Origin: Chitinophagaceae bacterium
GTDB lineage: Bacteria; Bacteroidota; Bacteroidia; Chitinophagales; Chitinophagaceae
Length of the DNA stretch: 64,000 nt
Direction: 5' to 3'
Assembly (NCBI GenBank): GCA_019638625.1
Contig: JAHBTK010000001.1
Span: 1,107,434 to 1,171,433 of the forward strand
Shown here: positions 45,510-52,886 of the stretch, piece by piece
Layout: every line of letters begins with the position of its first letter
Numbering within the stretch: the first letter of the stretch is position 1
Position numbers and translations under genes: made by a program
Notes under the pieces: model-generated
Told to the model about the DNA's origin: nothing
What the model saw: only the letters and a program-made list of their open reading frames with translations
Database searches by the model: none

Positions 45510-46667
45510 CTATTTCACAGGACCGTAAGTAATATGGTTTAGCGATATGTCATTTAGAGCAGGGGTTCCCGCCAGCTTCATGTCTCTGATTAATTCTTCT
45601 CTGAGTATTCCAAGCGCCAATTCAACTCCCCTTTGTCCATATGCTCCAAGCCCCCAACAAAATGGTCTTCCTATGCAAACGGCTTTTGCGCCTAAGGCCA
45701 AAGCTTTGAAAATATCTGTCCCTCTTCTAATCCCACCATCTATCAACACTGGTATTTTATCTTTTACTGTATCTATTATTTCGGATAAACAATCAATTGT
45801 AGCTCTGTTACTCTCAAGTTGGCGTCCACCGTGATTTGATACTATTATGCCATCAGCTCCATTTTCATAAGCCAAATGTGCATCCTCATGGGTTACTATA
45901 CCTTTTAATACTATCCTCATTTTCGTGCTTTTCTTTAACCAATCAACAATATTCCAGGTCATACCAGCGTCCAGTATACCTACTCCTTCAGGCAAAATGC
46001 CTTCGTAATTAGCTTTCCTCAGGATGCCGAAATCAATTAAGCTGAACTTCTCCCTCTTACCAACTACCGGGCTATCTACTGTAAGAACCAGGACTTTGCA
46101 ACCTGCCGATTCAGCCCTCTCAATGAGCCGCTTTGTAACATCCCTGACAGGAGATGGATACAATTGAAACCAAACGTCTGCATTTGATTCTTTCACTATT
46201 TCATTAATGGAAAAATTGGAAAGAGAAGAGGCAATCATAGTATGATTTGTCTTTTTTGCCGCTTTTGCCGTAGCAATTTCGCCTTCAGCATGAAAATACC
46301 GTTGGTTCGCCACAGGGCTAAGTAATATGGGATTATCCAATGCCTTGCCAAACAATTGTAATTGAGTAGAAATTGTTCTCACATCTACCAATCTTCTTGC
46401 CCGGATCTGAATTTTACGGTACGCTTCCATATTAGCCTTTATGGTAAGTAAATCATCCGCCCCGCCATTCAGATATAACAGGGCATCTTCTCCCATTCCT
46501 TTCTTTGCGAACTGTTCAAGTTCATATAAACTTTCCGGATAATTTTCTCCTTCTGGCTGTAAAGGAGTACTATTGCTATCCACATACTTGCTGCTCCATG
46601 CACGCGTTGAAATTGTAAGAGGAAGAGTTGTTATCCCAGCCCATTTAAAGAATAGCCTCCTTTTCAT
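45510..46667 (-). CDS. FMN-dependent alpha-hydroxyacid oxidase/dehydrogenase
   Basis: A 385-residue enzyme of the lactate/glycolate oxidase family. The active-site His is in SNHGGRQ with Arg two residues on, the FMN-binding stretch is LSPVANQRYFHAEGE near residue 118, and PVLIDGGIRRGTD and AVCIGRPF bind phosphate. The N-terminus (MKRRLFFKWAGITTLPLTIS) resembles a Tat signal, so the holoenzyme may be exported. It would oxidise an alpha-hydroxy acid to a keto acid; the electron acceptor could be oxygen or the neighbouring periplasmic proteins. The substrate is unknown. Confidence 0.88.
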   Translation of the reverse strand: MKRRLFFKWAGITTLPLTISTRAWSSKYVDSNSTPLQPEGENYPESLYELEQFAKKGMGEDALLYLNGGADDLLTIKANMEAYRKIQIRARRLVDVRTISTQLQLFGKALDNPILLSPVANQRYFHAEGEIATAKAAKKTNHTMIASSLSNFSINEIVKESNADVWFQLYPSPVRDVTKRLIERAESAGCKVLVLTVDSPVVGKREKFSLIDFGILRKANYEGILPEGVGILDAGMTWNIVDWLKKSTKMRIVLKGIVTHEDAHLAYENGADGIIVSNHGGRQLESNRATIDCLSEIIDTVKDKIPVLIDGGIRRGTDIFKALALGAKAVCIGRPFCWGLGAYGQRGVELALGILREELIRDMKLAGTPALNDISLNHITYGPVK

Positions 46668-46715
46668 TTCTACGTTTATTTATCTGCTGATATTTTTGAA
46701 AAAATCCTTTAAATA

Positions 46716-46925
46716 TCATTTACGGTTAATTATACTGCAATTCATCCGGAGGTATAGATCCAACCTCCCATTCCAACAATGCTCTTCATTAATTTTGGAA
46801 ACAATATCGTAAAACGTCAAAACCAATTGTCTGGCCCGTCTGTAATAAACGCCGAACGGCTTGAGTTTATCCGCGATATCTTGGGTACTGTCAAATTTGT
46901 ATGTACCTGTTAAGTCACTACTTCG
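46716..46925 (-). pseudogene. Possible remnant of a HhH-GPD DNA-glycosylase gene
   Basis: In the 271-bp gap before the FMN oxidase, the minus strand has an open stretch reading DIADKLKPFGVYYRRARQLV, which resembles the helix before the helix-hairpin-helix of A/G-specific adenine glycosylase relatives. It opens after a TAG (46926-46928) and ends at a TGA (46716-46718) with no start codon in a proper place and nothing of the rest of the gene. If real, it is a short leftover of an older gene. Chance similarity cannot be excluded. Confidence 0.3.
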
Positions 46926-46938
46926 CTATTTTAGATAT

Positions 46939-48258
46939 TCAGCCGATACCGTATTGTTTACGTACTATAGATAAAAAGCCTGCTTTCTCCAACTTATGCA
47001 GGGGAGCAAGGAATGTAACCTGTACAACCCCCGGGTGACGCCCTATCTCTATGGCGCCGTTAATGGTAGCACGGTTCCTTACTTCAGCCACGCTCATGTC
47101 AAGTAATCTGGCTGCACGTTGTAAACCATTGTCGGTTGCCATATTGAGATTTGCTCCTGTGCCTACTACTGAAATAGGAGCACATTCTTCTATCTCTTTC
47201 ATATTCCACTGTTTGGCAAGTGCGGCCGCTTCCGCATTTTCCTCTTTTGTAAAGGGTTTGGCAAGGAAAGGCAGATCTTCTTCCAGCGGAAATATTACAG
47301 GGCCTTCCAGTGGGCAATTTTTTAACACATTCACCTGCAGCTCAACTTTTCCGGCAACATCCATCGTATGCCCGGCTATTTCACCATCTCCCTGCAATGC
47401 GTGCATATCGCCCATGTAAATTCCGGCGCCTTCTACTTTTACGGGCGCCACAACAATAGCACCCGCCCGAACGATATCAATATCCATATGACCGTCTGTA
47501 CGACACTCAAGCTCCTCTGCAGTAAGTGCAAGCTGGTGCGGCGCCCCGATCAGGAACACTCCAAAATCGCCTGCGTTATGTGAGTCGGGTATTTTAACGG
47601 ATGGTGTAGTACCCAACTGTCCAAGAAAAGGACGCAGCCGCGCCATTGCCCCGGCGAGATGGTGCGGCGCATACAGTAAAATGGAATGCTGTATGCTGCA
47701 TTGAGGGCCGTTAGCATACATACCGGGATCATGCGCAATTTTTTCTGCACCTTCCTTATTCAGGGTAATACCAATATGCTTTTTTTCATCAAATACCACT
47801 GTATAACCATGTTCAATACGAAAAGGGGTTACGGGCGTGCCACACTGCGCGCATCTTACAGCATCCTGGCCAATGCCTACTTCCTTTGTAACGGGATTGA
47901 CGGTCTGGCATTGGGGGCACCGTTTAGCAACGTAAGGATCCCCGTTAAAATGACCTTCAACGAGCGTATCATGTCCTGAAGCTGTTGCAAGCGATGTAAT
48001 TTCAATCTTTTTAATGTTGATGATCACGGCATCACCCACGCTCGCGCCTTCAACATACACAGGATGCGTTACTTCATGCCCGCCCATGAGTTCCGGCGTA
48101 ATCATGGGTCCCCAGCATCCGGGAGCGGTATGCGCCTCTATAAGTCCACCATCACATACCGGCCCCAGCATGGGCTGCGAGGGGTCAAGTACACCGTTTG
48201 TCAGCCTGTCTACGATTACTTTTTCTGACGCTTTGGAGGGAGTAGTTGCGATATTCAT
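46939..48258 (-). CDS. Acetamidase/formamidase-family hydrolase with zinc-ribbon insert
   Basis: A 439-residue amidohydrolase of the FmdA/AmdA family, which frees ammonia from short amides. Family segments are LGPVCDGG, TAPGCWGPM, PDSHNAGDFGVF and HMDIDIVRAGA, with MGDMHALQGDGEIAG carrying the metal-site histidine and acids. An unusual insert at about residues 113-142 holds two CxxC pairs (CPQC and CAQC), a zinc-ribbon-like knuckle absent from the short classical enzymes. It follows the DUF1080-YVTN gene by 18 bp in the same operon. In this locus it could remove a formamide or acetamide released from an N-acylated sugar. Confidence 0.85.
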   Translation of the reverse strand: MNIATTPSKASEKVIVDRLTNGVLDPSQPMLGPVCDGGLIEAHTAPGCWGPMITPELMGGHEVTHPVYVEGASVGDAVIINIKKIEITSLATASGHDTLVEGHFNGDPYVAKRCPQCQTVNPVTKEVGIGQDAVRCAQCGTPVTPFRIEHGYTVVFDEKKHIGITLNKEGAEKIAHDPGMYANGPQCSIQHSILLYAPHHLAGAMARLRPFLGQLGTTPSVKIPDSHNAGDFGVFLIGAPHQLALTAEELECRTDGHMDIDIVRAGAIVVAPVKVEGAGIYMGDMHALQGDGEIAGHTMDVAGKVELQVNVLKNCPLEGPVIFPLEEDLPFLAKPFTKEENAEAAALAKQWNMKEIEECAPISVVGTGANLNMATDNGLQRAARLLDMSVAEVRNRATINGAIEIGRHPGVVQVTFLAPLHKLEKAGFLSIVRKQYGIG

Positions 48259-48276
48259 AATTAAAGATTTTACAGC

Positions 48277-50103
48277 CTAATTATTTTTTTTAACGGGTGG
48301 ATACCACATTATCATGGGGTCGGGCCCCAGTCCGGATTTTATTACATTTACAACTGAAAGTGTTTTCATATCAATTACATGAATACCATCAGAGTCAGCA
48401 CCACTCACTTTTATTTTTTCCGAACCATCCGGCAATATCTCCGTTTCCATGGCATCTTCGCAGCCCACAAATGCATAGTTCCCATCAGGTGAAAGCTCTA
48501 CGCCAATAGCATACCGGCCAACGGGCAATCTTTTGATCTCTTTTCTGGTCGCTACATCTATAATGGTGAGTGTTCCGTTTTTTACCCATCCGGGTATCAG
48601 GGCTAATTTTCCATCATCCGTAAAGCGGATACGGACGGGCATTCCCTTGCATTCGAAAGTTTCCACAGGTTCATGCGTTGCCAGATCCACAATAGTGATA
48701 GTACCTGCTGTTTGATTGGCCGCCCACAAATACTTTCCGTCCGGAGTGAAAGCCATTCCTTCACATCCGGGACCCGCAGGTATTTGTTTAACCAACTGAC
48801 CGGTGGCGCGGTCAATCACGGAAATGTTCTCCGACACAATATTGGCAGTGTACAGGTATTTTCCGTCGCGGGATACATACACCATATGCGATATTTTTCC
48901 ATGCGTGGGGATCGTCCGGGTAATAGTGTGGTTCTGTGTTTCAACTTCAACAACATACCCCGATTGCCCCGCGGTAAAATAGGCATGCTTTCCATCAGGA
49001 GCCATACCTGTTCCATGTATGCGTACATACTTTCCTGTTGGGATCTCCATGATCATTTTCCTGTTGATAAGATCAATCACGGAAATGGTATTCCCGGGTG
49101 GTTCGTAGCTGCTTAAATACGCAAAACGTTGGTCGGGGGCAACGGTGATTTCATGAGGATTCGGGCCGGTAGGGATCGTTTCCTTTACCATAAATGTTTC
49201 GGGGTCAATAAATGAAAGTGTATTGGAATGCTTGTTGGCGACTAGGAGGGTAGGACGGGTATAAGCATTGGCATCCCGTGCATCATTGAGCGACGTGATT
49301 TCTATTTTTCTAAAGATCATTCCTGCACTTTCCGACTGCACCTGTATCCTGCCCCGCGATGGACGTACATTTGATGCGTAATTTACGAGCACCCCATTCA
49401 GATAAATGGCAATACTTTCTCCCCTTACATAACATTCTATCTTATTCCATTGCCCGACAGGCTTTTCTATATCATCTTTTCCGCGGAATCCTTTTACGTC
49501 TTTCCATTGGGGGTCTCTTCCATACCAATTGATGCGTCCCGAATTTACCGTTACTGATTTTCCCGACGGATCAAAGACATAGCAATTCTCCTGTTTTTCT
49601 TTCGCTACGGGAACTGTTATTTCAAATTTGCGTGTTCCGTCTCCTACAACAAGAAGGTCGCCGGTGCCTCCTTCTATGATCTGACATTCGATAGAATGCA
49701 TCCAGATACCGCTATACCCCCCGTCAATTCCCTGGGAATGCAACAATATTCCCCCGTCCATGGCTTTTTCCTTCCGCGGATCGTGCGTTTTACCTGTCCA
49801 TTTATATTCAGCCACAAGTTTGTAATTGTCATACTCTTCGTTGGTGGTGATACATCCCCATTCTTCTCCCGAAATATGCAGCATTCTATTTTTGACGGTA
49901 AACACCTGCTTGGGATCATTGTCACGTCCCCGGTTCTGCAAAAAGATATACCAGCCATCGAGATTTTTCCCATTGAATAACGAAATGGCTTTGTTCCCCC
50001 GGGGCACTTCCCTTGATACCTTTGTCTGGGAATAGCCTGTATTGCAAAAGCTAAAACACAACCCGAAAAGTATCAACAGGCTGTTACGTAATGTCATCAT
50101 CAT
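48277..50103 (-). CDS. DUF1080 (3-keto-disaccharide hydrolase-like) fused to YVTN propeller
   Basis: A 608-residue exported protein of two parts. After a signal peptide (about 1-25), residues 38-270 are DUF1080/PF06439 (LFNGKNLDGWYIF, DGGILLHSQG, SIECQIIEGG), a concanavalin-like fold linked in recent work to hydrolysis of 3-keto-glycosides. Residues about 280-608 are a YVTN propeller nearly the same as the stand-alone protein at 44392. The gene is driven from the divergent promoter with operators at 50144 and 50205. Together with the Gfo/Idh oxidoreductases it raises the possibility of oxidative glycoside cleavage. Start could be any of three adjacent ATGs. Confidence 0.85.
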   Translation of the reverse strand: MMMTLRNSLLILFGLCFSFCNTGYSQTKVSREVPRGNKAISLFNGKNLDGWYIFLQNRGRDNDPKQVFTVKNRMLHISGEEWGCITTNEEYDNYKLVAEYKWTGKTHDPRKEKAMDGGILLHSQGIDGGYSGIWMHSIECQIIEGGTGDLLVVGDGTRKFEITVPVAKEKQENCYVFDPSGKSVTVNSGRINWYGRDPQWKDVKGFRGKDDIEKPVGQWNKIECYVRGESIAIYLNGVLVNYASNVRPSRGRIQVQSESAGMIFRKIEITSLNDARDANAYTRPTLLVANKHSNTLSFIDPETFMVKETIPTGPNPHEITVAPDQRFAYLSSYEPPGNTISVIDLINRKMIMEIPTGKYVRIHGTGMAPDGKHAYFTAGQSGYVVEVETQNHTITRTIPTHGKISHMVYVSRDGKYLYTANIVSENISVIDRATGQLVKQIPAGPGCEGMAFTPDGKYLWAANQTAGTITIVDLATHEPVETFECKGMPVRIRFTDDGKLALIPGWVKNGTLTIIDVATRKEIKRLPVGRYAIGVELSPDGNYAFVGCEDAMETEILPDGSEKIKVSGADSDGIHVIDMKTLSVVNVIKSGLGPDPMIMWYPPVKKNN

Positions 50104-50143
50104 GATCGCTTTTAAAGTTTAGGGCAAGATACGAATTGTTTAA

Positions 50144-50158
50144 ATATGTATTACATAT
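50144..50158. promoter_or_regulatory. GntR/FCD operator, perfect palindrome (DUF1080-YVTN arm)
   Basis: ATATGTATTACATAT, extended by two more matching bases on each side (50142-50160). It lies 40 bp upstream of the minus-strand DUF1080-YVTN start codon. Its centre is 61 bp from the second operator, so both arms of the divergent promoter could be controlled together. Confidence 0.78.
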
Positions 50159-50184
50159 TTATTTTTCTATTTCATACTAATCCC

Positions 50185-50192
50185 TATTTTTG
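50185..50192 (+). promoter_or_regulatory. -7 promoter box of the RidA operon
   Basis: TATTTTTG fits TAnnTTTG and lies 12 bp before the operator and 28 bp before the RidA ATG, giving a short leader. Confidence 0.5.
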
Positions 50193-50204
50193 TTTAGAAT
50201 TGTA

Positions 50205-50219
50205 ATATGTAATACATAT
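50205..50219. promoter_or_regulatory. GntR/FCD operator, perfect palindrome (RidA arm)
   Basis: ATATGTAATACATAT, the same core as at 27638-27652. It ends one base before the RidA start codon, so it overlaps the transcription start region and the translation initiation site. Confidence 0.78.
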
Positions 50220-50220
50220 C

Positions 50221-50604
50221 ATGAAAAAGCAAGTAATATCCGGAGAGGGTGTTCCCCAGAGCAAATTGCCTTTTTCACCGGCAATAAGAGTGGGAGATTT
50301 CCTCTTTTTATCAGGACAGGCCTCTGTAGATATGGAGGGCAATATTATTTCAGGAACTTTCGAAGAAGAATGCAGGAGGTCATTCGAGAATATTAAGAAA
50401 ATACTGGACGAAGCAGGCGTGGGATTTCAGGATGTAGTTCAGGTAAGAAACTACGTAGGTAAGCAGGAGTATTTGTCCGAATTCAACAGTATATACAAAG
50501 AATATTTCAGTGCGCCTTACCCCGCCAGGACCACCATAATGGGCTGTCTCGGTGACCTGCTAAAATTTGAAGCAGATGTTGTAGCATATAAAAGGCAGCA
50601 ATGA
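50221..50604 (+). CDS. RidA-family enamine/imine deaminase
   Basis: A 127-residue Rid protein. RidA members hydrolyse reactive enamines and imines, such as 2-aminoacrylate made by PLP enzymes, to keto acids plus ammonia. The family pattern is visible: SKLPFSPAIRVGDFLFLSGQ and the end PARTTIMG with the carboxylate-binding Arg. Its stop overlaps the start of the M81 gene (ATGA). It heads a plus-strand operon with the operator directly before it. A role in cleaning up after the aminotransferase and PLP lyase of the locus is inferred. Confidence 0.9.
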   Translation: MKKQVISGEGVPQSKLPFSPAIRVGDFLFLSGQASVDMEGNIISGTFEEECRRSFENIKKILDEAGVGFQDVVQVRNYVGKQEYLSEFNSIYKEYFSAPYPARTTIMGCLGDLLKFEADVVAYKRQQ

Positions 50605-52073
50605 GTTACCGGGTCGCCATATTAGGTATTTATCACGAATCGAATACATTCGTCAAGGTTCCTACTACCCTGGATGACTTCCGCAATGGTCACCTGATGA
50701 AAGGGTGGGCCATTTGTGCTGAGTATGCTTCCGCACATCACGAAATAGGCGGTATGCTTGAAGTACTCAATCGGGAAGGGATCGAAATAGTTCCCGTTTT
50801 TTTTGCGGAGGCCACGCCGGGGGGAAAGATCACTGCCGGAACCTGCACACAATTATTAGGCGAAATGTTCGAAGTGCTCCGAAAAGTGCTGCCTGTTGAT
50901 GCCTGCCTTGTTGTGCCCCACGGGGCGGCAGTGTGCGAAGAACATGCAGACATGGACGGCTATTGGTTGTCTGTACTAAGGAACCTGGTAGGTGAAAAAA
51001 CGCTCATAGTCGGTACACTCGATCCACATGCTAACGTAAGCAGTGCAATGATAGAAGCCACAGATGTACTGGTTTCTTATAGAACAAACCCTCATATTGA
51101 TCAGCGCCGTACAGGAACCGAAGCGGCAGAGCTTCTGGTCCGTATGCTTAAGAATGAAATTGTTCCTCATCAGCAATTGTTGCAGTTACCGCTGGCTATA
51201 AGCATTGAGCAGCAATACACGTCAAAAGACCCCTGTAGAAGTTTGTATGCACTGGTCGACGAATTGCGTAACAATGATCCTATATTGTCCATAAGCATCA
51301 ACCTGGGCTTCCCTTATGCCGACGTAAGGGAAATGGGCAGCACTGTCATTATTATTACCAATAATCAGCCTGAAAGTGCACAAAAAACGGCCCGGCATAT
51401 AAAAAAATATATCGTTGACCACCAGGAGGATTTCAGGGGTATAAAAAAAGACGTTAACGCCGTCATAACCTCGCTGGGCAGCTCCGAAAAGCCAGTGCTC
51501 ATGCTCGATATGGGCGACAACGTGGGGGGAGGAGCTCCGGGCAACAGCACCGTACTGCTGGATGCAATAGAAAAAGGAGGTGTTCATAAAGCATTTATCT
51601 GCCTTTATGATCCCAATGCGGTATTACAGACATCAGATTATCAAACGGGCGACCAGTTTGAACTGGTTGTTACCGATCACCTGAATGTGAAAAAATATTA
51701 TGATGTAGCACTCATCAGTTGTGGCGATGGGAAATTTCACGAACCCGATCCACGGCACGGCGGGCAGGCGCATTTTGATATGGGACGGATAGCGATTGTC
51801 AGAACTGCCAGGGGGAATGTCATTATGCTGACATCATTAAGGATATCGCCTTTCAGTTTGAAACAACTCACCCATTTTGGTATCAATCCGGATATGTTCG
51901 ATGTAGTGATAGCCAAAGGCGTGAATGCTCCCATTGCCGCTTATGCTCCTGTTTGTCCAACCATCCTACAGGTCAATACCCCAGGCTTCACGCAGGCAGA
52001 TATGACCTTGTTTGCCTATGCCAATAGAAAAAAACCCATGTTTCCTTTTGAAAAAATAACTATGGATGATTAA
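50601..52073 (+). CDS. M81-family (MlrC-type) zinc metallopeptidase
   Basis: A 490-residue member of peptidase family M81, known from microcystinase MlrC. Likely metal ligands are in IYHESNTF, VPHGAAV and the DPHAN segment (GTLDPHANVS), and the C-terminal MlrC domain has DMGDNVGGGAPGN. M81 members are common in amide- or amino-sugar-degrading loci and some may open amides or cyclic structures; the natural substrates are mostly unknown. Overlaps both neighbours (RidA by 4 bp, SMP-30 by 8 bp), so it is translated together with them. Cytoplasmic: no signal peptide. Confidence 0.85.
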   Translation: MSYRVAILGIYHESNTFVKVPTTLDDFRNGHLMKGWAICAEYASAHHEIGGMLEVLNREGIEIVPVFFAEATPGGKITAGTCTQLLGEMFEVLRKVLPVDACLVVPHGAAVCEEHADMDGYWLSVLRNLVGEKTLIVGTLDPHANVSSAMIEATDVLVSYRTNPHIDQRRTGTEAAELLVRMLKNEIVPHQQLLQLPLAISIEQQYTSKDPCRSLYALVDELRNNDPILSISINLGFPYADVREMGSTVIIITNNQPESAQKTARHIKKYIVDHQEDFRGIKKDVNAVITSLGSSEKPVLMLDMGDNVGGGAPGNSTVLLDAIEKGGVHKAFICLYDPNAVLQTSDYQTGDQFELVVTDHLNVKKYYDVALISCGDGKFHEPDPRHGGQAHFDMGRIAIVRTARGNVIMLTSLRISPFSLKQLTHFGINPDMFDVVIAKGVNAPIAAYAPVCPTILQVNTPGFTQADMTLFAYANRKKPMFPFEKITMDD

Positions 52074-52878
52074 GCCTGGCGGTAACATATCAAAAATGGC
52101 AGATCTGCCTTTTTATACGGAAGGACCGGTTTGCGACACGGAGGGGAACATTTTTATTACAGCCCCGGCAGGTGAACAGATTTACCAGCTCCATATTGAC
52201 GGTAGCTTTTCCAGGTGGTCAACGTCAGGTTGGCCCAACGGCCAGGCGATACTTGATAATGGCGACCATTTGATATGTGACAGCAAGCTGGGGGTGATCA
52301 GAAGATTCAATCCATATGGAGCATGGGTTGCTGATGAAACAAAAAATTTTTACAACGGCCAGGTGATCACCTCTCCTAATGATCTGGCAGTACTACCCAA
52401 TGGAGGTATTTATTTTACTGATTCTGTGAGGCACCAGGGGAGCGTGTGGTTTAAGGACCCTTCCGGAAAACAGGAGATCGTTGCGGATGGATTGGATTAT
52501 CCTAATGGCATCGTGTTCTGCATGGAAAGAAATTGCTTGTTTGTGGCTGAAAGCTACCGGAACAGGATATTAAAAATCACACTGGAAAGGAAAGGGAAAA
52601 ACAATGTACAGGTTTTTGCGGATCTTCCGGTACATCCGTCAGGAAATGAGATCGATAATCTGCCTGATGGAATGGATATAGACAATAATGGAAATTTATG
52701 GATAGCGCATTATGGTATGGGAGCGATACAGGTACTGTCGGCTGAAGGAAAGCTTTTACACTCCATTGATACACATCTGCCGCTAACCAGCAATATTTTT
52801 TTAACAGCGGGAAAAGCGATCATTACCGGTGGGTACGCAGAGCCAGGTCCCGGAGCCGTTATGATCGTATACCGCTAA
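52066..52878 (+). CDS. SMP-30/gluconolactonase-like lactonase
   Basis: A 270-residue six-bladed propeller of the SMP-30/gluconolaconase family. The metal ligands fit Glu in TEGPV (about residue 19), Asn in SPNDLAV and DYPNGIV, and Asp in LPDGMDID. It would open a sugar lactone formed by a dehydrogenase in the same locus. Its ATG lies 8 bp inside the M81 gene. No signal, so cytoplasmic. A lactone substrate matches the presence of two Gfo/Idh and other dehydrogenases, since they produce lactones. Confidence 0.85.
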   Translation: MIKPGGNISKMADLPFYTEGPVCDTEGNIFITAPAGEQIYQLHIDGSFSRWSTSGWPNGQAILDNGDHLICDSKLGVIRRFNPYGAWVADETKNFYNGQVITSPNDLAVLPNGGIYFTDSVRHQGSVWFKDPSGKQEIVADGLDYPNGIVFCMERNCLFVAESYRNRILKITLERKGKNNVQVFADLPVHPSGNEIDNLPDGMDIDNNGNLWIAHYGMGAIQVLSAEGKLLHSIDTHLPLTSNIFLTAGKAIITGGYAEPGPGAVMIVYR

Positions 52879-52886
52879 ATAATTTT

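Noticed and set aside
46890..46912. Operator-like TTTGTATGTACCTG before the FMN oxidase operon
   Set aside because: GTATGTAC has the wrong spacing for the GTnnnAC core and no dyad matching ATATGTAnTACATAT.
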